From Clostridiales bacterium CHKCI001 (GTDB lineage: Bacteria; Bacillota; Clostridia; Lachnospirales; Lachnospiraceae): a stretch of DNA of 64,000 nucleotides. Positions 1 through 8,131 of the stretch are shown here, piece after piece. The translations under genes and the position numbers were made by a program. The notes under the pieces were generated by a model. It did no database searches. It worked only from the letters and a program-made list of their open reading frames with translations, and was not told the origin of the DNA. The first letter of the stretch is position 1. Each line of letters begins with the position of its first letter. Location: positions 124,001 through 188,000 of the forward strand of contig FCNS01000012.1 in NCBI GenBank assembly GCA_900045905.1, read 5' to 3'.

Positions 1-172
1 CTGTATATACGCCAGTCATTACATTCACTGCGCCAAGTTCACTCACCTGGCCCTTTTCGAAGCCTTCCAGGTTAGGATTTGTTTCTTCTTCAAATAAGAG
101 CTCATAAGAAGGATTGTATACAATTTCCGTAGTTCCAGTAATGCCATATTTACTTAAATCAATTTTTGCCAT
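1..172 (-). CDS. pckA: Phosphoenolpyruvate carboxykinase (ATP), N-terminal part only
   Basis: This is the first 57 codons of a gene that runs off the left edge. The translation begins [11 protein letters not shown], continues with a stretch reading [18 protein letters not shown], and closely resembles the N-terminus of clostridial ATP-dependent PEP carboxykinases, which interconvert oxaloacetate and PEP with ATP/ADP in the cytosol. An AGAGG ribosome site lies about 10 nt before the ATG. The catalytic kinase motifs lie outside the window, so the assignment rests on the N-terminus. The gene may be transcribed alone from the intergenic region ahead of it, which contains a -10-like hexamer and two inverted repeats. 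Confidence 0.8.
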   Translation of the reverse strand, partial: MAKIDLSKYGITGTTEIVYNPSYELLFEEETNPNLEGFEKGQVSELGAVNVMTGVYT

Positions 173-211
173 CTTAATATTAACCTCTTTTCTTTAAATA
201 TAGTAATATAC

Positions 212-276
212 AATAAGAACCTACAAATACAAGTCTTATTATACTTTTTTAAAGAAGTGGGGGAACCAACTTCTTT
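212..276 (-). promoter_or_regulatory. Putative pckA control region with two inverted repeats
   Basis: Read on the minus strand, a TATAAT hexamer (238-243) lies upstream of pckA. An inverted repeat with arms AAAGAAGT (251-258) and ACTTCTTT (269-276) covers the place where a -35 box would be. A second hairpin (AATAAGA 212-218 with TCTTATT 234-240) would lie in the 5' leader. No good -35 hexamer is visible, which would fit an activator- or repressor-dependent promoter. The rest of the 223-nt gap to glycerate kinase is plain AT-rich sequence. Confidence 0.35.
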
Positions 277-395
277 ATACATTATACCTGATAAATCAAT
301 TAAATCAATAAAAATTCATTATTTTTTTGCATATTAAAGAGAATAATTATTTAACAACTAATTTTTTATGGAAAAAAGGTTATTCCAAAGAGTTA

Positions 396-1529
396 TTATT
401 GGCATGAAATAGTTTTATAAAAACGTAGTAAGTTATCCATTGTATGTCTTAAATTGATATCGCTAAAATAGCGTGATTGGGAAAAATCCATTGCTTGTTG
501 ATTAATGCTAAAAATAGCAGAAATCCCCATATGATAGGCTTCTTTGATATTGTCTGCGACAGAACCAGCGATGACGATAACGGGAATCTGTTTTTGTTTT
601 GCACGTTCTCCAATTCCAATAACAACTTTTCCGCCAAGACTTTGACGGTCAATTCGGCCTTCTCCTGTGAATATCATATCTGCATTTTCTAGTAATGTTT
701 CAAATTGTATCAAATCTAAAATAGTATCAATACCAGAGGTTAATGTTCCATTGAAAAAAGCGATCACACCAGCCCCAAATCCTCCCGCTGCACCAGCCCC
801 AGGAATATTAGATACATCTTTTTGAAAAGAAGTTTTAATTACTTCGGAAAGGGCAATCAAATTTTGATCCAGTAGTTTTACTGTTTCTGGATCAGCCCCC
901 TTTTGAGGAGAGAAAATATAGGCTGCACCGTTTGGCCCATATAAAGGATTTTTAATGTCGCACATAGCGGTAACTTTGCAACCTGATAAGAGACGTTTGG
1001 TAACACGATTGTCGATATATTTGATTTCTGTCATTGTGTCAGCACAGGGAATAAAAGGTTCATCCTTTTGATTATAAAAGATAGTTCCAAGAGCAAGTGC
1101 AGCTCCAATTCCTCCATCATTGGTACAGCTTCCTCCTAATCCTAAAATAATATGTTTGCAGTTATGTTCAATGGCATGTTGAATTATAGTTCCTACTCCA
1201 TATGTAGTAGCTCTGCGTGGATTCAAGCGGCCTTCTACTTGAGGAAGTCCTGCTGCACAGGCCATTTCAATAATTGCGGTATCTTTGACTTTTGCGTAAT
1301 AGGTAAGTATAGGTTCTCCTAGGGCATTTGTTGTTTCTACCATTATTTTTTCTGCATTCATTGCATATAGAAAACTATCAACAGTTCCCTCTCCTCCATC
1401 TGCAATTGGGATGGCAATGGTTTCACATTTAGGAAAATGCTCAAGAATACATTCTTTCATAATATCACAGATTTGAATTGCACTTAATGTTCCCTTATAA
1501 GAATCAGGCATAATTAAAACTTTTTTCAT
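396..1529 (-). CDS. glxK: Glycerate kinase (GlxK/GarK family)
   Basis: This cytosolic enzyme phosphorylates D-glycerate with ATP, feeding it into lower glycolysis. The protein is about 377 aa, the usual length, and begins MKKVLIMPDSYKGTLSA, the family signature. It also has IADGGEGT, a Gly-rich LGGSCTNDGGIGAALALG stretch and FTGEGRIDRQSLGGK near the C-terminus. I use the ATG at 1529: AGGAAGGG lies about 10 nt before it, while an in-frame TTG at 1538 sits too close to that site. It is on the same strand as pckA, 223 nt away; the hairpins between them suggest separate control. No transport or dehydrogenase gene for glycerate lies next to it. Confidence 0.92.
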   Translation of the reverse strand: MKKVLIMPDSYKGTLSAIQICDIMKECILEHFPKCETIAIPIADGGEGTVDSFLYAMNAEKIMVETTNALGEPILTYYAKVKDTAIIEMACAAGLPQVEGRLNPRRATTYGVGTIIQHAIEHNCKHIILGLGGSCTNDGGIGAALALGTIFYNQKDEPFIPCADTMTEIKYIDNRVTKRLLSGCKVTAMCDIKNPLYGPNGAAYIFSPQKGADPETVKLLDQNLIALSEVIKTSFQKDVSNIPGAGAAGGFGAGVIAFFNGTLTSGIDTILDLIQFETLLENADMIFTGEGRIDRQSLGGKVVIGIGERAKQKQIPVIVIAGSVADNIKEAYHMGISAIFSINQQAMDFSQSRYFSDINLRHTMDNLLRFYKTISCQ

Positions 1530-1696
1530 AACGAGCAATCCCTTCCTTCTCTTTTATAGATTTGCCTTTATTGCTAAGAAAAATCTATCATGGAACACTT
1601 TAAAATGCAAGAAATTATTTTTGTAAATATTTAGAAAAACATTGCTTATTCCTAGTAGAACGAGTAAAGTTTAAGAAAATTATAAGAATTAAGCAC

Positions 1697-1725
1697 TTGA
1701 ATAAATAGACGAGCTATACTATAAT
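1697..1725 (+). promoter_or_regulatory. Sigma-A-type promoter for the PAP2 gene
   Basis: TTGAAT (1697-1702), 17-nt spacer, TATAAT (1720-1725). It sits 39 nt ahead of the next ATG on the plus strand. Confidence 0.6.
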
Positions 1726-1764
1726 GCAAAACATATAGGGAAAGGAAATGGGGAGCGTTCATTT

Positions 1765-2433
1765 ATGAAAGTATTGAAAAAATATAAACAGATAATAATG
1801 GTATTATTGTATGGTATTTTCTATATTGGATGTTTTGCTTACTTAGAGCAAGGCAGAGGCGGAATGGTCTATCATGTGATTCATACACGATTGGATGATA
1901 TGATTCCGTTTTGTGAATTTTTTATAATTCCATACTTGCTATGGTTTTTCTATGTTGGGGTTGCGGTATTTTATGTTACATGTATAAGAAAAGAAGGATT
2001 CCGTAAATTTGCACTTAGCCTTGTTTTCGGAACCCTGGTATTTATTTTGATTTCAGCTATATATCCGAATATGCAGGATCTTAGACCAGAAGTGTTTGAG
2101 AGGGATAATATTTTTGTTCAAATGGTACGTATGTTGTACAAGACAGATACACCAACGAATGTACTTCCAAGTCTGCATGTTTATATGTCCATAATAACGA
2201 ATATGGCGATCTGTGATGAGACTGCGTTTAAGAAAAATAAAGTGATTTGTTGGATTAGTCAAGTCATATGTATTTTAATTGTACTTTCAACAATGTTCCT
2301 TAAACAACATTCTGTAATCGATGTTTGTATGGGAATTATTATGGCATATATGGTATATGATTGGTTTTATAAACCAGCAGAGACAATGGATAAAGTATGG
2401 ACAGAAAAATGGAATAGTTCACATATAGAATAG
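1765..2433 (+). CDS. PAP2-superfamily membrane phosphatase-like protein
   Basis: A 222-aa integral membrane protein with about six hydrophobic segments. The PAP2 (type 2 phosphatidic acid phosphatase) signatures are visible: PSLHVYMS in the middle and KQHSVIDV near the C-terminus, holding the two catalytic histidines. The typical N-terminal KxxxxxxRP motif is weak, and the arrangement is more like the PAP2_3/inositol-phosphotransferase branch than undecaprenyl-pyrophosphate phosphatase. Its likely role is lipid phosphate hydrolysis or transfer at the membrane; the substrate cannot be read. The ATG follows the promoter at 1697. The next gene pair encodes a lipid-linked glycosylation system, so a polyprenyl-phosphate substrate is possible, but a 268-nt gap with hairpins separates them. 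Confidence 0.75.
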   Translation: MKVLKKYKQIIMVLLYGIFYIGCFAYLEQGRGGMVYHVIHTRLDDMIPFCEFFIIPYLLWFFYVGVAVFYVTCIRKEGFRKFALSLVFGTLVFILISAIYPNMQDLRPEVFERDNIFVQMVRMLYKTDTPTNVLPSLHVYMSIITNMAICDETAFKKNKVICWISQVICILIVLSTMFLKQHSVIDVCMGIIMAYMVYDWFYKPAETMDKVWTEKWNSSHIE

Positions 2434-2452
2434 AAAATGAAAAAGAATAAAA

Positions 2453-2554
2453 GACTGTTGGGTTAGGTCAAATCTATAATCACTGTGCATGAATCGAAGT
2501 ATGAGGTTATTGATTTATGCACAGCGATTTCAAAAATGACTGAACTCAACAGTC
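2453..2554. other. Long two-tier intergenic hairpin
   Basis: The outer arms GACTGTTGGGTTAGGTCA (2453-2470) and TGACTGAACTCAACAGTC (2537-2554) pair with three mismatches. The inner arms AATCACTGTGCATGAATC (2478-2495) and GATTTATGCACAGCGATT (2512-2529) also pair almost fully. A second small hairpin follows (TTTACTTTG 2562-2570 with CAAAGTAAA 2586-2594). There is no clear T-run, so this is not a standard terminator. It could be a small structured RNA, a palindromic repeat or a decayed MITE. Confidence 0.5.
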
Positions 2555-2701
2555 CTATTTATTTACTTTGTTCTTTGAATAAAATCAAAGTAAAGAGAAA
2601 TGGAAAAAATCTAAGATGAACATAGCGTAATAACATTATTGAAAGAGTTATCTGTGGATGTTATAATAGGTACAACAGTAGTTAGGATACAGGAGGATTT
2701 T

Positions 2702-4177
2702 ATGATAATAAAAATATTCGATTGGTTTGGAGAACAAAAAATATCTGTAAAGATTATTGCAATGGTTCTCATGATTTTGTTTCTACTTTCTCTCGTTCCA
2801 TTGCTGGCAATTTCCTTTTATAATCGTCCAGCAGCAGATGATTATAGTTTTGGCATTTTGACGGTACATACATGGAGAGAGACAAATTCAGTATTCCAAA
2901 CAATTTTAACCGCATTTTCTCAAGTAAAAAAAACCTATTTGGATTGGCAGGGAACCTTTTCTGCTATCTTTTTATTTGCATTGCAGCCAGGTGTGTTTGG
3001 AGCACAATATTATTTTATTGCGACATTTTTACTGCTTGGAGCATTTGTAATTGGAACTTTCTATTTTCTATATATTATCTGCAACTACTATATGAAAACA
3101 GATAAATCCAGTTGGATCATTTTATCTGTTTGTGTTTTAACACTTTCCATTCAACTTGTATTTTCTGCCAGAGAAAGTTTTTATTGGTTTAATGGAGGCA
3201 TCTATTATACCTTTTATTATTCCATCAGTTTGATTCTGCTTGGAATGCTGTTAAAGATAGAATATACGAAGAAAAAATCCATTTTTAGTTTTCTTGTTGT
3301 TGGATTTTTATCGTTGTTTATTGGAGGTGGAAATTATACAACTGCACTTGCTACAGTGATTGTAGTGTGTCTTCTTGCTATTGTTTTCACTTATCAAAAG
3401 AATCCAGCTAAAAATATTGTTTGGATTGCGTTTTTTCTGCTTTTGATTGGGCTTGGAATTAGTGCAGTTGCGCCAGGCAATGCAATCCGGGCAGCATCAC
3501 CAGATATCCATCCAATGTCACCACCAAAGGCAATTTTCTATTCTTTTTATTATGCAATGGAAAAAATGGGAGAGTGGACAAATTTATTACTTGTTACAGC
3601 ACTTATCTTTGTAATACCATTATTTTGGAAAGCTGCAAAGAAAAATAAATTTTCATTCCGTTATCCGCTTTTGGTATTAATTGTTTCGTTCTGCGTATTT
3701 GCGTCACAAATGACACCACCTCTTTATGCTATTGGAACAATCGGAGCAGAGAGACAAATTGATATTTATTATTATGCATTTGTGCTGATTTGTTTTTTGG
3801 ACTGGTTTTATTGTATTGGATGGATTTGTAAACGGCTAGAGTATAAAGAAAGATTAGAACCAAGTTATACGATTGCATTTTTGTTTCTTATTTTGTTTTT
3901 GGCTTTTACAGGATTTATTAGTTCTAACTATAAAGGAATGAGCAGTATTAGTGCATATCGTTCAATTAAGTCAGGAAAAGCGCAGACATATGCAGAAGAG
4001 ATGGATCAGCGTTTAAAATTATATCATGATCCGCTGTTAAAAGATGTGGTTGTAGAACCAATTAGTATAATTCCTGGTGTATTAAAGCCAGATAGTGTAC
4101 AAGGGGACTCTAGTAACTGGCAGAATGAAGCGATTGCAGATTTTTATGATAAAGATTCGGTATCATTGAGTAAATAG
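2702..4177 (+). CDS. Multi-span GT-C-like membrane protein (DUF6056-type)
   Basis: A 491-aa polytopic membrane protein with roughly 10-12 hydrophobic segments. After the first segment it has NRPAADDYSFG, the acidic-pair motif typical of GT-C glycosyltransferases and of the DUF6056/GtrII-like group. I chose the ATG at 2702 because AGGAGGA lies 4 nt before it; a longer in-frame reading from a TTG at 2639 has no ribosome site. The next gene, 24 nt downstream, is a GtrB-like polyprenyl-phosphate glycosyltransferase, so the likely job is to move a sugar from undecaprenyl phosphate onto a cell-surface glycan on the outer face of the membrane. The acceptor and sugar are unknown. The family call rests on motif and topology only. 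Confidence 0.65.
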   Translation: MIIKIFDWFGEQKISVKIIAMVLMILFLLSLVPLLAISFYNRPAADDYSFGILTVHTWRETNSVFQTILTAFSQVKKTYLDWQGTFSAIFLFALQPGVFGAQYYFIATFLLLGAFVIGTFYFLYIICNYYMKTDKSSWIILSVCVLTLSIQLVFSARESFYWFNGGIYYTFYYSISLILLGMLLKIEYTKKKSIFSFLVVGFLSLFIGGGNYTTALATVIVVCLLAIVFTYQKNPAKNIVWIAFFLLLIGLGISAVAPGNAIRAASPDIHPMSPPKAIFYSFYYAMEKMGEWTNLLLVTALIFVIPLFWKAAKKNKFSFRYPLLVLIVSFCVFASQMTPPLYAIGTIGAERQIDIYYYAFVLICFLDWFYCIGWICKRLEYKERLEPSYTIAFLFLILFLAFTGFISSNYKGMSSISAYRSIKSGKAQTYAEEMDQRLKLYHDPLLKDVVVEPISIIPGVLKPDSVQGDSSNWQNEAIADFYDKDSVSLSK

Positions 4178-4201
4178 TATTCAGAATAGGAGAGATAGGA
4201 A

Positions 4202-5185
4202 GTGGATATTATATACCTGGTTATTCCATGTTATAACGAAGAAGAGGTTCTGTTAGAGACATCCAAACGGTTAAAACAAATTTTAAAACAGTTAATAAAA
4301 GAAAAGAAAATTTCGTTTAAAAGTAAAATTTTATTTGTTAATGATGGATCAGAAGATGAAACATGGCATATAATTGAGACACTTTGCTGGGAAAGTGATC
4401 TATTTGCAGGAGTAAATTTGACTAGAAACTGTGGGCATCAAAATGCACTTTTGGCAGGATTAATGACTGCCAAAAAGTATGCAGATGCAGTTATTTCTAT
4501 GGATGCAGATTTACAAGATGATGTAGAAGCAATAGAAGCATTTGTAGATCGGTTTCTGGATGGCTATGATATTGTTTATGGAGTTCGTTCCAGTCGATGT
4601 ACGGATACTCTTTTTAAACGTATGACAGCAGAGGGGTTTTATAGACTGATGAAATTTTTAGGAGCAGAAATTGTTTCAAATCATGCAGATTATCGACTAA
4701 TGAGCAAACGAGCCTTGGAGCGACTGGCACAGTTTGATGAAGTAAATTTATTTTTAAGGGGAATTGTTCCTCAAATTGGATATCCTTCTACGATTGTAAC
4801 ATATGAGAGACAAGAGCGATTTGCAGGTAAGTCCAAGTACCCACTGAGAAAAATGATTTCCTTTGCATTTGAAGGAATTACATCATTTAGCATTAAACCA
4901 ATTCGGTTTATTTGTATGATGGGCGGTATGTCATTTCTTGTGAGTATTTTTATGCTGATTTACTGTATTGTACAGCATTTTATGGGAAATACAGTAAGTG
5001 GATGGGCCAGTCTTGGTACATCGATTTGGGCAATTGGAGGATTACAGTTATTGGCGATTGGAGTAATCGGAGAGTATATTGGAAAAATCTATTTGGAAAC
5101 AAAACACCGCCCCAAATATATGATTGAGGAAATTAGAGGATTAGAGGAAAAAAAGAAAGAGGAATCAAATGATGAAGATAACTAG
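4202..5185 (+). CDS. GT2 glycosyltransferase, GtrB/dolichol-phosphate-sugar synthase type
   Basis: A 327-aa membrane-anchored family 2 glycosyltransferase. The N-terminus has the GT-A fold signatures IPCYNEEEVL and FVNDGSEDETW, then SMDADLQDD, the DxD-type metal and nucleotide site. Two membrane segments follow at about residues 230-300 and the tail is highly charged. The family transfers a sugar from UDP- or GDP-sugar to undecaprenyl phosphate on the inner face. The start is GTG, with AGGAGAG about 8 nt before it. With the GT-C-like gene just upstream it forms a likely two-part glycan-modifying set; a GtrA flippase is not seen in the window. Confidence 0.85.
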   Translation: MDIIYLVIPCYNEEEVLLETSKRLKQILKQLIKEKKISFKSKILFVNDGSEDETWHIIETLCWESDLFAGVNLTRNCGHQNALLAGLMTAKKYADAVISMDADLQDDVEAIEAFVDRFLDGYDIVYGVRSSRCTDTLFKRMTAEGFYRLMKFLGAEIVSNHADYRLMSKRALERLAQFDEVNLFLRGIVPQIGYPSTIVTYERQERFAGKSKYPLRKMISFAFEGITSFSIKPIRFICMMGGMSFLVSIFMLIYCIVQHFMGNTVSGWASLGTSIWAIGGLQLLAIGVIGEYIGKIYLETKHRPKYMIEEIRGLEEKKKEESNDEDN

Positions 5186-5276
5186 AGCGGATTTTGAATG
5201 TTTTTGCGTGCTTGCATAAAAAGACATAAGCTCTTGATTCTTGTGTTATAATATTAAAAAATTATAAGAAATACAG

Positions 5277-5305
5277 TTGTTTTGTCGAATTTTCTATGGT
5301 AGAAT
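5277..5305 (+). promoter_or_regulatory. Promoter for the NSS transporter
   Basis: TTGTTT (5277-5282), 17-nt spacer, TAGAAT (5300-5305), 65 nt ahead of the transporter ATG. Confidence 0.5.
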
Positions 5306-5370
5306 AAAAGTTCATAAATGTATCATTTGTGTGGTAGAGAATTGCTGCACGAAGGAGAGGAGTAAATGCT

Positions 5371-6723
5371 ATGAGTGAAGGCAAAAGAAGTAGTTTTACT
5401 GGCGGTCTTGGCTTTATTTTAGCTGCTGCTGGAAGTGCAGTCGGTCTTGGTAATCTTTGGAGATTTCCATATCTTGCTGCACAGTATGGAGGAGGAATTT
5501 TCCTTCTTGTTTATGTTATTTTAGCGGTTACATTTGGATTTGCTTTAATGACAACGGAGATTGCAATTGGACGAAAAACAGGAACAAGTGTTGTAAAGGC
5601 ATACAAAGCATTGGATAAACGGTTTAGTTTCTTAGGTTATCTTGCCGCGATCGTGCCAATTATCATTTTCCCATATTATTCTGTAATTGGTGGATGGGTG
5701 ACAAAGTATATTGCTGTCTATGCAACAGGAAATGCAGCTGTTTCAAGCGATACATTCTTTGGAAATTTTATTGCTGAACCAGTGGAGCCACTTGCATGGT
5801 TTGCAATCTTCTTAGTTTTAACTGCAATTATTGTTTTTCTTGGAGTAGAAAAGGGAATTGAAAAAGTCGGAAAATTTATGATGCCAGTTTTGGTTGTTAT
5901 GATTATAGGAATTACCATCTATGTATTGACATTAGAAAATACGATGAGTGGATTATACTATTACCTAGTTCCAGATTTTTCTAAGTTTTCACCGAAAACA
6001 GTATTGGCAGCGCTTGGACAGTTGTTTTATTCTATGAGTTTGGCGATGGGGATTATGATCACATATGGCTCCTATTTAAAAAAGGATGTCAATTTAAATG
6101 CCTGTGTCAATCAAATTGAACTTTTTGACACAGGAATCGCGCTTTTTGCAGGTTTAATGATTATTCCAGCTGTTGCATCATTTAGTGGTATAGAAGGTAT
6201 GAATCAAGGTCCTGGATTAATGTTTATTACATTACCAAAAGTATTTGCGCAAATGCCAGCAGGAAGAATGGTGGGTTTGGCGTTCTTTATACTTGTATTT
6301 TTTGCAGCAATTACAAGTTCCATTTCTCTGATGGAAACGATTATTTCCTTTGCTATGGATAAATTCCATGTAAGCAGACCAAAAGCATGTATTGTAGTAT
6401 TGATACTTGCATTTATCATTGGAATTCCTTCTTCTCTTGGTAATGGAGTTTGGAGTAATATTACCTTGTTAGGAAAAGATTTTCTTAGCTTTTTCGATTT
6501 TATTAGTAACAGTGTACTAATGCCAATTGTAGCATTCCTTACCTGTATTTTAGTTGGATGGGTACTTGGAACAAAGTTTGTAGTCGATGAAGTAAAACGA
6601 GGTGGCTGTAAATTTGGTCGAGAAAAATTATATGTAGTTTTGATGAAATATATTGCACCATTCTGCATTATTGCAATTTTAATTTTTGCAGTATTAGAGG
6701 GGCTTGGTATTATTACAGTATAA
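5371..6723 (+). CDS. Sodium-dependent transporter, NSS (SNF) family
   Basis: A 450-aa membrane protein with about 11 hydrophobic segments, the usual size for bacterial neurotransmitter:sodium symporters. TM1 carries the unwound Na+/substrate site: AAAGSAVGLGNLWRFPYL. TM6 to TM8 segments rich in small residues follow (QLFYSMSLAMGIMITYGSY; ITSSISLMETI). Bacterial members import amino acids such as tyrosine, tryptophan or leucine with Na+; which one is not readable here. A good AGGAGAGGAG stretch precedes the ATG and a strong bidirectional terminator follows. A second NSS gene lies at 17878-19236 in a different context, so the two probably have different substrates or control. Confidence 0.9.
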   Translation: MSEGKRSSFTGGLGFILAAAGSAVGLGNLWRFPYLAAQYGGGIFLLVYVILAVTFGFALMTTEIAIGRKTGTSVVKAYKALDKRFSFLGYLAAIVPIIIFPYYSVIGGWVTKYIAVYATGNAAVSSDTFFGNFIAEPVEPLAWFAIFLVLTAIIVFLGVEKGIEKVGKFMMPVLVVMIIGITIYVLTLENTMSGLYYYLVPDFSKFSPKTVLAALGQLFYSMSLAMGIMITYGSYLKKDVNLNACVNQIELFDTGIALFAGLMIIPAVASFSGIEGMNQGPGLMFITLPKVFAQMPAGRMVGLAFFILVFFAAITSSISLMETIISFAMDKFHVSRPKACIVVLILAFIIGIPSSLGNGVWSNITLLGKDFLSFFDFISNSVLMPIVAFLTCILVGWVLGTKFVVDEVKRGGCKFGREKLYVVLMKYIAPFCIIAILIFAVLEGLGIITV

Positions 6724-6766
6724 CATAAAGAAGCGGATTGCCAGTTGGCAGCCCGCTTCTTTTATG
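6724..6766. terminator. Bidirectional intrinsic terminator
   Basis: CATAAAGAAGCGG pairs with CCGCTTCTTTTATG around a loop that itself contains TTGCCA-GT-TGGCA. It has T-runs on both strands and lies between convergent genes. Confidence 0.85.
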
Positions 6767-6818
6767 TAAATTTAGGTGATTAAGAAAACAATATTAAATG
6801 CAGATAACAGTGATCTAT

Positions 6819-7445
6819 TTATTCTAAGAAACCACGTAATGTTAAATAGTCTTTCACTAATTGTACCGATTTTTCAATACCCAGAACTTCTGTATCAATG
6901 GTTAAATCGTAATTCAGTGCGTTATGCCATTCATTTCCTGTAAAATAGTTATAATATGCTTGACGAACACGATCGGTTTTTTTCAGAATTTTTAATACCT
7001 CATGATTCGGAAGCTGTAATAAACAACTCATTCTCTGCAAACGAAATTCTTGACTTGCATGTATAAAGATACGAACTGCGTCAGAGCGATCTTTTAATAA
7101 ATAATCGGCGCAGCGTCCAATAATAACACAAGATTGTTCTTCTGCGAGTTGTCGGATAATTGCTGATTCGTAACGAAATGTTTTTTCATCACTGACAAAT
7201 GGATCATTACTATCTGTATCGTTAATCGGAGGGCGTAGTGATTTAATAATACGATATAGCATTTTTCCTCCTGGTCGCTCATCGTTTTCTTCCAAAACTT
7301 CTGGAGCCATTCCGCTGGATTTAGAGGCAAGATGTAGGATTTCTTTGTCATAAAATGGAATATTTAAATCAGCGGATAATTGGCGTCCAATTTCCCCTGC
7401 ACCAGCACCATAATTACGGCTAATTGTAATAATACATTTCTTCAT
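6819..7445 (-). CDS. Cytidylate kinase-like protein (AAA_33/cytidylate kinase-like family)
   Basis: A cytosolic P-loop kinase-like protein of about 208 aa. It starts MKKCIITISRNYGAGAGEIGRQLSADLNIPFYD, the pattern of the family in which the Walker A site is replaced by SRxxGxGxxxIG. It also has CVIIGRCADYLL and a basic region VRIFIHASQEFRLQR. The family resembles CMP kinase, but its substrate is unproven. I prefer the ATG at 7445, with GGTGA five nt upstream and the family-like N-terminus; an upstream ATG at 7499 with an AAAGGA site would add 18 residues. It is convergent with the NSS gene and has no partners. Confidence 0.75.
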   Translation of the reverse strand: MKKCIITISRNYGAGAGEIGRQLSADLNIPFYDKEILHLASKSSGMAPEVLEENDERPGGKMLYRIIKSLRPPINDTDSNDPFVSDEKTFRYESAIIRQLAEEQSCVIIGRCADYLLKDRSDAVRIFIHASQEFRLQRMSCLLQLPNHEVLKILKKTDRVRQAYYNYFTGNEWHNALNYDLTIDTEVLGIEKSVQLVKDYLTLRGFLE

Positions 7446-7604
7446 AAATTTCACCAGACGCAGAACTTCACTTCCTTCGGGTAGTAAGAAGTGCGCCATT
7501 TTCCTTTCTATTATACTATGTTTGCCTCTTGGTTTATAATGAAATTATAACAAAAAAATATAAAAAATACAATAAAAATTATCTAAATTGATACTATAAA
7601 GTTC

Positions 7605-7633
7605 TTGACACAAAAATTATTATCTGTTAGAAT
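7605..7633 (+). promoter_or_regulatory. Promoter for the tyrS T-box transcript
   Basis: TTGACA (7605-7610), 17-nt spacer, TAGAAT (7628-7633), immediately ahead of the T-box leader. Confidence 0.8.
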
Positions 7634-7639
7634 GAAGCA

Positions 7640-7930
7640 TATCATAGAGAAAGGCATAGATAAGAACAAGTAGCAGTCAATGGAATATACAGAGAGTTGC
7701 TGGATGGTGAGAAGCGCATGGAAAGTTGATTGTGAATACCTCTTTGAGCTGCACACCGAACAGAAATTAGTAGGCTGTGACGGTTGCGACCGTTATATCG
7801 CAAGGGTATTGAGTAACAGAAATTTGTTATATAATGTACCCGATAAGGCAGGCAATGCGAGTTGTCTGTGAATAAAGGTGGTACCACGAGCATTCTCCCC
7901 TCGTCCTTTCTTAGGACGGGGGATTTTTTG
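7640..7930 (+). promoter_or_regulatory. T-box riboswitch, tyrosine-specific
   Basis: The leader holds the standard T-box elements. An AG-bulge-like GGATGGTGAGAAGC lies near 7702. A TAC (Tyr) specifier is likely at 7737-7739 in GTGAATACC. The conserved AAAGGTGGTACCACG T-box lies at 7874-7888. An intrinsic terminator follows, with CCCCTCGTCC (7896-7905) pairing with GGACGGGGG (7915-7923) before a T6 run. Uncharged tRNA-Tyr should stabilise the antiterminator and allow tyrS transcription. The specifier call fits the downstream gene. Confidence 0.92.
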
Positions 7931-7938
7931 TGTGATAA

Positions 7939-8058
7939 GCCCAGCAAGCGACCGTAGTGCTTGTACTAACAGACATTTGCTGGGCAAGTACAGCGAGCAT
8001 TTGTGATGCGAGCGGTACTGCATCGCAGTAATCGAGTAGGAGTCAGCCTACTCGATTA
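7939..8058. repeat. Hairpin-rich spacer between T-box terminator and tyrS
   Basis: It contains perfect 9-bp arms GCCCAGCAA (7939-7947) and TTGCTGGGC (7977-7985). It also has GATGC/GCATC (8005-8009, 8020-8024) and a perfect 12-bp hairpin, TAATCGAGTAGG (8029-8040) with CCTACTCGATTA (8047-8058). The segment is richer in G+C than its surroundings and has no T-run. It looks like an inserted palindromic repeat inside the tyrS leader. Confidence 0.5.
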
Positions 8059-8131
8059 TAAAGCATAGGTAAAATGAATTTGGTTTCATTTTGCAAATGA
8101 AAAAATCACAATGAGAAAAGGAGATGCTGCA

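Noticed and set aside
6204-6668. 154-codon minus-strand frame opposite the NSS transporter
   Set aside because: It is the shadow of a real membrane-protein gene; no start signals and poor composition.
7642-7947. 101-codon minus-strand frame over the tyrS leader
   Set aside because: The region is a clear T-box riboswitch on the plus strand.
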